A stretch of 64,000 nucleotides of DNA. It comes from CAYJRR01 sp964372275 [NCBI: uncultured bacterium]. GTDB taxonomy: Bacteria > CAYJRR01. Under the pieces are notes generated by a model. That model was not told the origin of the DNA, ran no database searches, and worked only from the letters and a program-made list of their open reading frames with translations. Shown in pieces: positions 34,633 to 43,440 of the stretch; position 1 is the stretch's first letter; each line of letters starts with the position of its first letter. The stretch lies in assembly GCA_964372275.1 (NCBI GenBank), contig CAYJRR010000004.1:4965-68964 (forward strand), read 5' to 3'. Position numbers and translations under genes: made by a program.

Positions 34633-37356
34633 ATGCAGAGTGGACGATTTGGGACAGCCCGACATGCGACCGTTCGCGCGGTGAGCCGCGTCACGCGGGT
34701 CGCCTTCCTGCTGCTCGGTCTCGCGTCGTGTCGGCGCGAGGGCGGCCCGCGCACGATCGACGACCTCGGCGTCGACCAGACGATCCGCCTCAACGGGCTT
34801 TCCGACCGCGTCGACGTCGTCCGCGACAAACTCGGCCGTCCCCACCTCTACGCCTCGAGCGAGGAGGACCTGGCGCGGGTGGTCGGATGGCTCCACGCCG
34901 AGGACCGCTTCGTCCAGATGGACCTGCAGCGCCGTTTCGCCGGCGGGACGGTGGCGGAACTGGTCGGGGCGCTGGTTCCCGAGGCGGTTCAATCGGACGA
35001 GCGGATGCGGGCCATCGGCCTCGCGCGCACTGCGCAGCAGATCTACGACGGGCTTCCGGCCGGCTCCGACCTGAAGGAGATGCTCGATGCCTACGCCGAA
35101 GGGGTGAACGCCAAGCTCGCCACCTTCAACGAGCCCCCGGCGCCGGAGTACGACATCTTCGGCTATCCGTTCGAGGAGACGCCGCCGTGGACGCCGGTCG
35201 ATTCGCTGACCGTCGGGCGGCTCCTCTCGTTCACCCTGGCGTGGGACGGCGACGCCGAGCTCGCGATGCAGGAGGCGGTCGACGCCTTCTCCGCGGCCTT
35301 CCCCGAGGGGGACGCGCGCGCGGGGATCGTCGACGACCTGGTGCTGCGCATCGCGCCGACGGTGCCGGTCTCGATCGTCGATCCCGACCTCGAGCTCGTC
35401 TCCGCGAGCGGCGCCTCGTCGAGGAGCGGCGTACGGCCGCGCGCCCCGATCTCACGCGAGGTGGTGCGCGGCGCGCGCGCCTTCGCCGAGGCGGTGCTGC
35501 ACGACCGCTGGAACCCGTTGCGCGGCATCGACAACGGATCGAACAACTGGGTCGTCGGCGGATCACGGACCAAGAGCGACCATCCGCTGCTGGCGAACGA
35601 CCCGCATCTGGGGATCGAAAACCCGCCGGTCTGGTACGAGGTGCATCTCGACACCCAGCGGGCGGGGGGCGACTACGAGGTCGTCGGCGTCTCGCTTCCG
35701 GGGGTCCCGCTGGTGATCCTCGGCGCGAACGATTCGGTCGCCTGGGCGATGACCAACCACGAAGCCGACGTCACCGACGTCTTCGTCGAGCGCTACTCCG
35801 TCGGCACCGGCGCCGGCGGCGTCGACCAGGTGGAGTGGGACGCCGACGGACCGGGGGGCGAAAGCCCCGCGTACGTCGACCTGGTGAAGGAGGAGCACGT
35901 CATCCAGCGGCGGATCGACGCCGAGACGGTGGAGAACCTCGACTACACCGTCTGGCGGACGGCGCACCGGAACGGCGTCGTCATCCCGGGCTCGGTCGTC
36001 GCCGGGACGGCGCTTTCCTGGGCCTGGACCGGCTTCGAGGCGACGAACGAGATGGCGGCGATCCACGGTCTTTCGCGCGCCACCTCGGCGGCCGAAGTGG
36101 TCGCGGCGGCGGCCGACTTCGAGGTCCCGAACGAGAACCTGGTCTATGCCGACGTCGCCGGGAACATCGGTTACGTGGCGAACGGCCTCTACCCGGTCCG
36201 CGCCGACGACGACGGCGATCTCCACACCGATCCGCCGCTGCTTCCCGTCCCCGGGTACGACGGCGCGCACGAGTGGATCGGCTGGGTCGCCGCCGGGGAC
36301 GTGCCGGCCGAGTCGAATCCGGTACGCGGCTGGATCGCGTCGGCGAACAACGATCCGCTGGGGCATAGCTTCGACAACGACCCGTTCGACGATCCCGTCT
36401 ACATCGGCTCCAACGTGCACGACATCGGCTTCCGCGCGGCCCGCATCTCGGAAGTGCTCGACGACGCGAGCGAGTTCACCGTCGGCGACATGCAGGCGCT
36501 GCAAGGGGACCACGTCTCGAACGTCGGCCGGCGGATGCTCCCGTTCCTGCTCGAATCGCTCGGGGACGACTTCGCCGACGAGGCGGCGCTGCTCGAGGGC
36601 TGGAGCACCCGAGGCTTCCGCGCCGCCTCGGGGGTCGGCGACGACGTCCCGTCGGCGGAGGTCGACGACGCCGCGGCGACCTCGCTGTTCAACATCTGGC
36701 TCTACTGGATGCTGTGGGGGGCGTTCGGCGATGAGATGGAGGCGGCCGAGAGCTGGCTCGGCGACCAGGAGCTGCTGCGCGGCGCCTTCTTCCTCCTCGA
36801 GCACCCGACCGAGGCCGCGACCTACGACGAGACGACGCAGGAGCCTGCGCTGTGGGACGACGTGACGACCGGCCCCGTCGAATCCCGCGACGAGATCTTC
36901 GTCGAGGCGTTCGAGAACGCGCTCGACTGGCTCGCGTCGGACGCGGGCTTCGACTCCTCCGACCCGGACGACTGGCGGTGGGGACTGCTGCACCGGCTGG
37001 TGATCGCGCGGGTCTCGACGCTGTCGAACTACGACATCCCCGACCCGTTCGATCCCGAGTTGGGGGACGGCTTCCCGCGCCACGGCGACCTCTACAACGT
37101 CGACGTCGGAAACTGGTCGATCTATGGGACCGGCTTCGGCTACACCCACGGCGCGTCGATGCGCCTGGTCGTCGACCTGACGCCGGGACGGGTGCGGGTC
37201 TTCAACGCCCTTCCCGGCGGCGCCTCCGCCGACCCCGCGAACAAGCACTTCGACGACCAGGCCACCCGCTACGCCGCCAACCGCTCGTTCGAGTTCTGGT
37301 CCCGCGAGCGGGACGTGGCCGGCCACGCCGAGCGGCGCATCCTTTTCCTCCCCTGA
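34633..37356 (+). CDS. Penicillin acylase family N-terminal-nucleophile hydrolase, lipoprotein
   Basis: This 907-residue protein is an amidohydrolase cleaving acyl-amide bonds (possibly acyl-homoserine lactones, beta-lactams or acyl amino acids; substrate unknown). The signal ends in a lipobox (LLLGLASC, Cys33). The autocatalytic cleavage site is Gly302-Ser303 in DNGSNNWVVGG, and ANDPHLGIENPPVWYEVH follows as in the family. EDRFVQMDLQRRFAGG is the usual alpha-chain motif. ATG 34633 has a GGAGG 5 nt upstream; a GTG at 34681 would give a shorter signal. A TTGACG (34587) may be its -35. It diverges from the DUF1501 module. Confidence 0.9.
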   Translation: MQSGRFGTARHATVRAVSRVTRVAFLLLGLASCRREGGPRTIDDLGVDQTIRLNGLSDRVDVVRDKLGRPHLYASSEEDLARVVGWLHAEDRFVQMDLQRRFAGGTVAELVGALVPEAVQSDERMRAIGLARTAQQIYDGLPAGSDLKEMLDAYAEGVNAKLATFNEPPAPEYDIFGYPFEETPPWTPVDSLTVGRLLSFTLAWDGDAELAMQEAVDAFSAAFPEGDARAGIVDDLVLRIAPTVPVSIVDPDLELVSASGASSRSGVRPRAPISREVVRGARAFAEAVLHDRWNPLRGIDNGSNNWVVGGSRTKSDHPLLANDPHLGIENPPVWYEVHLDTQRAGGDYEVVGVSLPGVPLVILGANDSVAWAMTNHEADVTDVFVERYSVGTGAGGVDQVEWDADGPGGESPAYVDLVKEEHVIQRRIDAETVENLDYTVWRTAHRNGVVIPGSVVAGTALSWAWTGFEATNEMAAIHGLSRATSAAEVVAAAADFEVPNENLVYADVAGNIGYVANGLYPVRADDDGDLHTDPPLLPVPGYDGAHEWIGWVAAGDVPAESNPVRGWIASANNDPLGHSFDNDPFDDPVYIGSNVHDIGFRAARISEVLDDASEFTVGDMQALQGDHVSNVGRRMLPFLLESLGDDFADEAALLEGWSTRGFRAASGVGDDVPSAEVDDAAATSLFNIWLYWMLWGAFGDEMEAAESWLGDQELLRGAFFLLEHPTEAATYDETTQEPALWDDVTTGPVESRDEIFVEAFENALDWLASDAGFDSSDPDDWRWGLLHRLVIARVSTLSNYDIPDPFDPELGDGFPRHGDLYNVDVGNWSIYGTGFGYTHGASMRLVVDLTPGRVRVFNALPGGASADPANKHFDDQATRYAANRSFEFWSRERDVAGHAERRILFLP

Positions 37357-37501
37357 CTCCGGGCCGATCGACCGGACCGGCGGCCCACGACGGTTTCCCG
37401 TGTGATTTTGGCTTCCTGCGGGTAGAGTGCCGGCAACCGATCGCGGACGATGCCCCCTCGATGACCGAGAGGAGACCGCGAGCGAGGAAGGTGGGCTACG
37501 C

Positions 37502-37924
37502 ATGGGTACCAGGCTTTTCGTCGGAAATCTTTCGTTCGGCACCACGGAGGAGACGCTCCGTGAGGCGTTCGCGGCGAACGGCCGCGAGGTCCGCGAGGTC
37601 TCGATCGTCACCGACCGCGACACCGGCCGTCCGCGCGGCTTCGGATTCGTCGAGATGAGCTCCAACGAGCACGCGCAGGCGGCGATCGCCGAGCTCGACG
37701 GCAAGAATCTCGACGGCCGTGCCATCAAGGTGAACGAAGCGCGCGAGCGCTCGTCCGGCGGCGGCGGGTTCGGCGGCGGACGCGGCGGATTCGGCGGCGG
37801 GGGCGGAGGCTACGGCGGGGGCGGCTTCGGCGGCGGCGGAGGCTGGGAAGGTGGCGGTGGCGGAGGCGGCGGGGGCGGCCGCGGGGGTCGCGGCGGTCGA
37901 GGAGGCGGAGGTCGGGGTCGGTGA
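37502..37924 (+). CDS. Glycine-rich RRM RNA-binding protein
   Basis: This 140-residue protein has a single RRM with RNP2 (LFVGNLSF, residues about 5-12) and RNP1 (RGFGFVEM, about 43-50). A Gly/Arg tail of about 55 residues (GGGGFGGG and RGGRGG repeats) follows. It binds RNA in the cytoplasm; relatives in cyanobacteria and proteobacteria respond to cold. The roughly 75-nt leader between a TAGAGT box (37423) and the ATG could carry post-transcriptional control. The ATG is preceded by GAGGAAGG. Its stop overlaps the GTG of the small basic protein gene. Confidence 0.93.
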   Translation: MGTRLFVGNLSFGTTEETLREAFAANGREVREVSIVTDRDTGRPRGFGFVEMSSNEHAQAAIAELDGKNLDGRAIKVNEARERSSGGGGFGGGRGGFGGGGGGYGGGGFGGGGGWEGGGGGGGGGGRGGRGGRGGGGRGR

Positions 37925-38106
37925 GCGGACGCGGACGGATGACGATCACCAAGCGCCAGAAGGAACGCGCGAGGGAGGAACGCCGCAAGGAGAAGGCCGA
38001 CCGGGCCGCGCGCCGCAAGCTCGAGAAGAGCGAGCGCCCGCGCGAAGACGGCGTCGACCCCGACATCGCGGGGATCGTGCCCGGCCCGCAGCCGATCCCG
38101 GAGTGA
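37921..38106 (+). CDS. Small basic conserved-looking protein
   Basis: This is a 61-residue protein from the GTG overlapping the RRM stop, or 55 residues from ATG 37939. It is a charged helix (KRQKERAREERRKEKADRAARRKLEKSERP) followed by a conserved-looking tail (GVDPDIAGIVPGPQPIPE). No fold is assigned. High basic charge and translational coupling to an RNA-binding protein suggest an RNA- or ribosome-associated role, which is inference. Confidence 0.72.
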   Translation: MSGRGRMTITKRQKERAREERRKEKADRAARRKLEKSERPREDGVDPDIAGIVPGPQPIPE

Positions 38107-38140
38107 CCGACTGCGACCGACCGTAAGACGGATCGCTCGG

Positions 38141-39532
38141 ATGGAGACGGGAACGAGGGAGCGGCAGGCGGTCTTCGTCATCGCCGACATCAGCGGCTAC
38201 ACGCCGTTCATGGCGCAGCACAAGAAGGCGCTGGCCCACAGCCAGATGGTCATCTCGGCGCTGCTGCAGACGATCCTCGAGCAGTGTGACTCCGGGCTCC
38301 AGGTCGCCAAGCTCGAAGGGGACGCCGCGTTCCTCTACGCCTTGCGCGACGGCGGCGAGAAACAGCTCGGTCGCCGGCTGCTGGCAATCGTCGACCGGTT
38401 CTGGCACAAGCTCGCCGAGCTGACGGCCACCAGCATCTGCAACTGCGACGCCTGCACCACCATCGATCGCCTGCGCCTAAAGATCGTCGTCCACGCGGGG
38501 GAGGCGCTGTTCTACAAGATCGGCGCCTTCGAGGAGCTGTCCGGCTTTGACGTGATCGTGGCGCACCGGCTGCTCAAGAACTCGGTCGAGGCGGACCAGT
38601 ACATCCTCCTGACCGAGGAGGCGTATCGGGCGATCGAGTTCGGCGAGGCGATCCACGCGCAGGGATCGGAGAGCTACGACGGCATCGATCCGATCCGGAC
38701 CTACGTCCACTTCCCCGCCGTCGAGCGGATCCAGTTCGGCGACGGAGTCCTCAAACCGTGGGCCTCCGGCGGGGTCGCGGTGGAGATCCTGCGCTACGAG
38801 GTGCGGAAGGAGTACGCGGAGGTCGCGACCTGCCCCACCAAGGGGTTCCACTTCCACACCGGTCGGCCGCTGGCGGCGATGTGCGGCTATCCGGCGGCGT
38901 GGATCGACGAGCTGCCGGCCGCCGCCGTCGAATCGATGGCCGGGACCGGCAATCCGTTCCAGGTCGGACCGCTCCGGGCGGGCGAGCGGGTCGTCGACGT
39001 CGGTTGCGGCGCCGGCGCCGACAGCCTGATCGCCGCGCGCCAGGTGGGACCGAGCGGGCGCGTGAAGGGGTTCGACCTCACGCCGCAGATGGTCGCCAAG
39101 GCGAGGGGGTCGGCGGCGGAGGTGGGACTCACGAACGTCGAGTTCGCCGAGGCGGAGGCGGAGGCGATCCCGGTCGAGGACGGCTGGGCCGACGTCGTCA
39201 TCTCCAACGGCGCGATCAACCTCTGCCCGGACAAGGGGCGCGTCTTCCGCGAGCTGTTCCGCGTGCTCAAGCCGGGCGGGCGGCTGCAGATCGGCGACAT
39301 CGCCGTCGAGCGCGCCGTGCCGGAGAAGGCCAAACGCAAGCTCGACCTCTGGACCGGTTGAATTGCCGGCGCTCTGCTGGAGGCAGAGCTCGGGCAGGTG
39401 GTGACGGAGGCCGGGTTCGAGGGGTTCGCCGTCACGTGGCGCGCCGACGTCTTCTCGGGCGCGCCGCAGTCCTCCAGCGCCCACAAGTTCGGCACCGTCG
39501 GCATCAACTTCACCGCCCGCAAGCCGGGCTGA
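38141..39532 (+). CDS. DUF2652-methyltransferase fusion, predicted selenoprotein (Sec407)
   Basis: This is a 463-residue fusion read through an in-frame TGA at 39359-39361. Residues 8-165 are DUF2652 (FVIADISGYTPFM, with CNCDAC at 100-105), a cyclase-like domain of unknown function. Residues about 215-463 are a class I SAM methyltransferase (motif I VVDVGCGAGAD near 284-294, DVVISNGAINLCPDKG at 351-366) of the ArsM-like group. The TGA falls in LDLWTG-(TGA)-IAGALLE. ArsM proteins have Cys in the matching GCIAGA segment, so it probably encodes selenocysteine at residue 407. The 56 codons after it are clearly protein-coding (VTWRADVFSGAPQSSS, FGTVGINFTARKPG). A SECIS-like hairpin follows the TGA. 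The GCGNP Cys of ArsM is Thr here (GTGNP), so arsenic may not be the substrate. Conventional annotation would truncate it at 39361. Confidence 0.85.
39359..39396 (+). promoter_or_regulatory. UGA codon plus bacterial SECIS-like hairpin
   Basis: After the TGA (39359-39361) come 16 nt and then a 5-nt apical loop TGGAG (39378-39382) closed by a perfect 7-bp stem GCTCTGC/GCAGAGC (39371-39377 with 39383-39389). The stem extends outward with further pairs (39364-39367 with 39393-39396, and 39369 with 39391) and two single mismatches. The UGA-to-loop distance and a G among the first two loop bases meet the usual bacterial SECIS rules for SelB binding. Confidence 0.8.
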
Positions 39533-39559
39533 CGCACGCCGGATCGCGCGGATCCCGCG

Positions 39560-40537
39560 CTACGGATTCCAGAGATACCTGCCGGCCCGCACCGGTTGAT
39601 CGGCGTTCGACGTGAACGCCCGTTTCGCCGGAACGGCCCCCCAGGTGGACGGAAACGACTTCGCTTGACCGCCCTTCTCCCGGAGGCGCCAGTCGTGTTG
39701 ATTGCCATCGCGCACGAAGGGGGGATCGGCGGGCGGGTCGAGCCTCCGAGGATCGAACTCCGGAGGAAGGGGTTCCACCACCGCGAGATGACCGTGGGAC
39801 CCGGCGGAGGTCCGATCGGCCTGCGCGCCGATCACCACGCGCCCCTGGTTGGCCAGCTCCTGCGCGCGTTCCGGCGTCACCTTCTCCCACCGGCCGCAGC
39901 GGCGCGCCGCGCAGGACTCGAGCTGGTCGGCGATGTCGTTGGCCATCAAGGGCCGGCCGGCCGGCGTCGTGAACTCCGAGGCGCTCCACCCCGCCTCCCC
40001 CAGCCGCTTGCCCAGCTGCAGGAAGAAGTGCTTGCAGTTGAGGCTCACCGCCGGGTCCGGGCGGAGCGTTCCGTCGGCGCCCGGCGTCCTGGGCCGCTTG
40101 CCCTTGGGAAGTCCGCCCTCGACGAACCCCTCTTTCCGGAAGCTCGCGGAGAGGTCGTTCAGGAGCGTGGTCAACTCCGCGGAGGTGCGACCGGCGTCGG
40201 CGACCGCGCCGGCGAAGCGCTTCGTGGCCGCGGTGTAGTCGCGGATCGCCTGCAGCAGATCGTTCTGCTCGGTCGTGCACTCGGCGTCGAGCGTCGATCC
40301 GACGGTGACCTCGACGCCCGCGCAACGGCGGTTGAAGGCGCCGGCCCGGTCCTTGAGCACGCGATGTCGGGCGGCCAGATCGGTCCGCCGGGCAAGGAGC
40401 GTCGACCGCGGCGGGTCGGGCACCCCTCGCGGGATCTCCACCGGAGTCGGAATCTCGGCGAGCGCCGCCGCCGGCGCCAGCGGGAGCAACGCCCACGCGA
40501 CCGCGCGGCACCACCTTCCCCTCGCTCGCCCCGGCAT
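39560..40537 (-). CDS. Secreted protein, possible Cys-His amidase/peptidase
   Basis: This 325-residue protein has a signal peptide ending in LAPAAALA. Residues 45-135 are helical. The C-terminal half has LNCKHFFLQLGKRLGEAGW (Cys168), MANDIADQL and RVVIGAQADRTSAGSHGHLAVV (His248/His250). Cys at the start of a helix followed by a GHLAVV strand recalls papain/NlpC-type peptidoglycan amidases; this is an inference without a family match. It is the last gene of a six-gene operon, 4 bp after its neighbour, and could be the catalytic product of that operon. Confidence 0.7.
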   Translation of the reverse strand: MPGRARGRWCRAVAWALLPLAPAAALAEIPTPVEIPRGVPDPPRSTLLARRTDLAARHRVLKDRAGAFNRRCAGVEVTVGSTLDAECTTEQNDLLQAIRDYTAATKRFAGAVADAGRTSAELTTLLNDLSASFRKEGFVEGGLPKGKRPRTPGADGTLRPDPAVSLNCKHFFLQLGKRLGEAGWSASEFTTPAGRPLMANDIADQLESCAARRCGRWEKVTPERAQELANQGRVVIGAQADRTSAGSHGHLAVVEPLPPEFDPRRLDPPADPPFVRDGNQHDWRLREKGGQAKSFPSTWGAVPAKRAFTSNADQPVRAGRYLWNP

Positions 40538-40541
40538 CGGT

Positions 40542-41534
40542 CTACTCGATCGGCTGGAAGGTCCGGATCCGGTCCTTCTCCAGGTATTCGTCGTAGGCGA
40601 TCTGCGAGTCGAGCTCGCTCCGCTTCTGCTTCAGCACGACCTCCATCTTGTCGCCCGTCGCCTTGTCGATCGTCCCCGCCGCTTTCGCCCGTCGAAGCTC
40701 CTCGAGGCGCCGCTCCGCCTCCTCCCGCGCGCGCAGGTGCTCCGCCTTCGACTTCTGGATCTGGATCCACGCTGGATCCTTCTGGATCCCCGCCGGAAGT
40801 CCGGCGGGCGCCGTCGGCTCCACCGGCTCGGCCCAGATCGCGTCGTCCTCGCGCCGCGAGCCGCCGTCGAAGGTCGACTGCGCGCTTTGGCCCGTCGTCG
40901 CGTTCTTGAGCTGGCCGCGCGCGCCGGTCGCCGCCTTGGGGGCCTTCGCCGGGCGATCCGGTACGGCTCGGCCCGGACCACCGCCCAGCCCGAAGAACGT
41001 ACTCCCGGACGGACGCAGGCCGTCGTCGACCTCCTTGAGCTGGGCCACCAGCGCCGCATGCGACGCTTCGAAACGACGCCGTTCCGCGGCCGCCGCCGCT
41101 TCGGCCGCCGCCTGTTGGCGCAGCGCCTGCTGCTGCGCCTCGAACGCGTCGGGGCCGTCCGGAGCGATCCCCCCTCCGCCCGACGGCGCCGAGGCCGCCG
41201 GCGTCGACGACGGTTTCTTCGAAAAGGCCTTCTGGAGACCCTTGAAGAGGAGCTGCCCGGCCATGTTGCCCGCCGTTCCGGCCGCCGTTTCCAAGGCGTT
41301 GCCTCCGGGAACCACGGCGGGGGCCGCGCCACCGTCGGAGGTGCAATGCCCCTCGTGCGACTTGCCCGATTCGGCGTCCATCCAGCCGCCGTGGCCGGGC
41401 AGCGGGCAGTAGCATCCTTTGCCCCACTCGCACCGCGCGCACTCCGCGCTCGCCGTGACCGGCGCGGCCAGCATTCCGAACGACGCGATCAGCGAGGAAA
41501 GGAGGAGTACGTTCGATCGGCGGACGGCAGCCAT
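40542..41534 (-). CDS. Secreted Cys-rich / coiled-coil protein
   Basis: This is a 330-residue protein. ATG 41534 gives a signal peptide (NVLLLSSLIASFGMLAAPVTASA). Directly after cleavage comes a Cys cluster (ECARCEWGKGCYCPLPG, then HC) and the motif DAESGKS. A Gly/Ala hydrophobic segment, Gly/Pro linkers, an Ala/Gln/Glu coiled coil near residues 130-180 and a second helix at the C-terminus follow. No family is recognised. The DAESG motif and preceding CxC also occur in the first gene of the same operon (44269-44814). Confidence 0.68.
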   Translation of the reverse strand: MAAVRRSNVLLLSSLIASFGMLAAPVTASAECARCEWGKGCYCPLPGHGGWMDAESGKSHEGHCTSDGGAAPAVVPGGNALETAAGTAGNMAGQLLFKGLQKAFSKKPSSTPAASAPSGGGGIAPDGPDAFEAQQQALRQQAAAEAAAAAERRRFEASHAALVAQLKEVDDGLRPSGSTFFGLGGGPGRAVPDRPAKAPKAATGARGQLKNATTGQSAQSTFDGGSRREDDAIWAEPVEPTAPAGLPAGIQKDPAWIQIQKSKAEHLRAREEAERRLEELRRAKAAGTIDKATGDKMEVVLKQKRSELDSQIAYDEYLEKDRIRTFQPIE

Positions 41535-41541
41535 GGAGACC

Positions 41542-42867
41542 TCAGTATCCGATGGAGGGTTGGGCGGCCGGCGCATGGCTCGAAGCGTCCGGCATCGTCG
41601 GCGGGTGCGCCGGCGCATCCGGCTTGGACTTCAGGGTCCGGATCTTGGCGCGAACGGCCTCGGCGTCGGCGGCGCGCGGCTCGAGCTGAAGGTAGAAGCC
41701 CAGATAGCGCACCGCCTCCTTGTACCGGCCGGCCCCTTCCAGCGCCAGGGCGGAGTTGAAGTAGGCGGTGCTCCACGCGGGGGCCTTCTGCACCGCCAGC
41801 TCCATCTCCTTCACCACGACGTCGTAGCCGGCCTCGTTGTGCACCTGGCGGAACGACTGCTGTCCGCGGATCATCGCCTCGCGCGCGACCTCCGGAACGG
41901 GCGGGATCGGTCCTCCACCGGACGCGAGTGCGGTCACGTACTTCGCGCGCAGGCGCCGGTCGACCTGCCCGCCGATGGTCGAGTTCTCGAGGGCCTCCCG
42001 CCAGGCGTCGAGCATCGCTTCGCGATCCCCGCGCCGCTCGGCGTCGTTCCCCCGCTGTTCGGCGGCCTTGCCCACCGTGCGCTCGGTGATCCGGCCGACG
42101 AGCCACGACCCGTCGGCGCGAATCTCCGCGGACAGACGATTGAGCAGGCGCGTGAGCACCCGCTGCGTCGAAGCCTTTACCGTCTCCCCGGAGAGCGGCG
42201 CGTTCAACAGCGCCGAGCCGCCGCCGAAGATCCCCGCGCCGAGGAAGAAGCATCCGATCGCCCGGCCCACGGCGTGACTGGGGTCGGGGGCGGTGCGGAT
42301 ACCGTAGATCTCGCTTCCGACCGCCCCCACGAATCCGAGGATGTAGGTGGACCAGAAGTTGAGGGCGATCGACCGCTTCGGCGTCTCCGGATCGGACGCC
42401 ACGTAGCGCTTCACCACCCGGCCCGTCTCCGGGTCGACGAAGGAGAAGGCCAGCTCTCCGACGGTGTCCCCCGACCGGCCGAGAAAGGTTCCTCGAACGC
42501 CGAAGACGCCGGGGGTGCGCACGACGGCGACGCGATAATCGACTTCGCGGGGTCCGCTCCCCCTGGCTCCGTACGACACCTGCTCGATCGCGGATCCCAG
42601 CGCCACCATCACGGCGTTGGTCAGCGCGGGCTCGAGCTGGAGCTCGACCTTCGTCGCCGGATTGAACTTCACCCGTTGCACGTAGGCACCGAGGCCGCTG
42701 CCGTCGACCTCGATCTTGAGCGGGAGCTTCGGACCCGCCGCCGGCGGCGGCCGGTAGAAATCGGTACGGAGAGCGCCGCGATGCGTGCAACCGACCGCAA
42801 ACAGAAGGAGCAGTCCCAGGAAGGGGCTCCGCCTCGTCGGCATCGCCTTTGGCAACGATGATTTCAT
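41542..42867 (-). CDS. Lipoprotein with TPR-like C-terminus
   Basis: This is a 441-residue protein. The signal has a lipobox (LGLLLLFAVGCTHRG). A first domain contains IEVDGSGLGAYVQRVKFNP and ELAFSFVDPETGRVVKRYVAS, consistent with an envelope beta fold. Two hydrophobic stretches follow (TYILGFVGAVGSEIYG and AIGCFFLGAGIFGGGSALL), possibly membrane segments. The C-terminal 130 residues are TPR-like (AWSTAYFNSALALEGAGRYKEAVRYLGFYLQLEP). The start is ATG 42867; ATG 42843 is an alternative. No family is recognised. It is the fourth gene of the operon. Confidence 0.7.
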   Translation of the reverse strand: MKSSLPKAMPTRRSPFLGLLLLFAVGCTHRGALRTDFYRPPPAAGPKLPLKIEVDGSGLGAYVQRVKFNPATKVELQLEPALTNAVMVALGSAIEQVSYGARGSGPREVDYRVAVVRTPGVFGVRGTFLGRSGDTVGELAFSFVDPETGRVVKRYVASDPETPKRSIALNFWSTYILGFVGAVGSEIYGIRTAPDPSHAVGRAIGCFFLGAGIFGGGSALLNAPLSGETVKASTQRVLTRLLNRLSAEIRADGSWLVGRITERTVGKAAEQRGNDAERRGDREAMLDAWREALENSTIGGQVDRRLRAKYVTALASGGGPIPPVPEVAREAMIRGQQSFRQVHNEAGYDVVVKEMELAVQKAPAWSTAYFNSALALEGAGRYKEAVRYLGFYLQLEPRAADAEAVRAKIRTLKSKPDAPAHPPTMPDASSHAPAAQPSIGY

Positions 42868-42872
42868 GTGGA

Positions 42873-43412
42873 TCAAATCGACACGGCGATCAGCGCGAGC
42901 AGCAGGATGAGCGCCACCCCCACCGCCGTGAAGTACATGTTCCTCCATTGCCGCGTGTCGCTCTCCGCGCTCGACGCCGCCATCGCGGGCGGATCCGCGG
43001 CCACGCGCTCGGTAACCGCCACCGGGGTCTCCGGCGCGACGGCCGACCGGTCGCCGGCGAGCTCGGCCTGCGTGTCGGGTGCGACGGGAGCCACGTCGAC
43101 GGAGAGCGACGTCGGGCGGCTCCCTGCCGCCGTGTCGATGTCCTCCGCTTCGTCGACCGCGATGGCGGCGCGCAGCTCGTCGTAGAAATCGGCGCGCTCT
43201 GCGATCGACGGCTCGAACCCCGCGCGCGACCGGACATCGATCCGGGCCCCGACCGGCCCGCGAACGGTTCCGTGGATCATCGCCCCATCGAGGTCGATGG
43301 TTTCGACCCGAGGCACCGCCCGCCCGGCGGTCGAAGAAAGCAGGACCGTCACGAGCCATGCCCAAGTGAACCGCTGGAGCGATCGAGCTTCGACGATGCG
43401 ATCGAATCTCAT
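42873..43412 (-). CDS. Membrane-anchored hypothetical protein
   Basis: This is a 179-residue protein. The start is ATG 43412 with GGGAG just upstream. It has an N-terminal signal or anchor (WAWLVTVLLSSTAG), a short beta segment (VETIDLDGAMIHGTVRGPVGARIDV), an acidic linker, and a C-terminal membrane helix (MYFTAVGVALILLLALIAVSI). The arrangement predicts a periplasmic segment tethered at its C-terminus. No family is recognised. It is the third gene of the six-gene operon, 5 bp before the lipoprotein gene. Confidence 0.65.
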   Translation of the reverse strand: MRFDRIVEARSLQRFTWAWLVTVLLSSTAGRAVPRVETIDLDGAMIHGTVRGPVGARIDVRSRAGFEPSIAERADFYDELRAAIAVDEAEDIDTAAGSRPTSLSVDVAPVAPDTQAELAGDRSAVAPETPVAVTERVAADPPAMAASSAESDTRQWRNMYFTAVGVALILLLALIAVSI

Positions 43413-43440
43413 GGCGATCTCCCTATTGCAGCGGCCACGC

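Noticed and set aside
37725-38190. Pro/Arg-rich antisense frames across the RRM glycine tail
   Set aside because: Mirror image of GGC repeats; no start signals or homology.
38141-39361. Methyltransferase gene ending at the TGA at 39361
   Set aside because: The downstream 56 codons stay in frame and carry conserved-looking methyltransferase C-terminal sequence, and the TGA has a SECIS-like hairpin; termination there is less likely than recoding.
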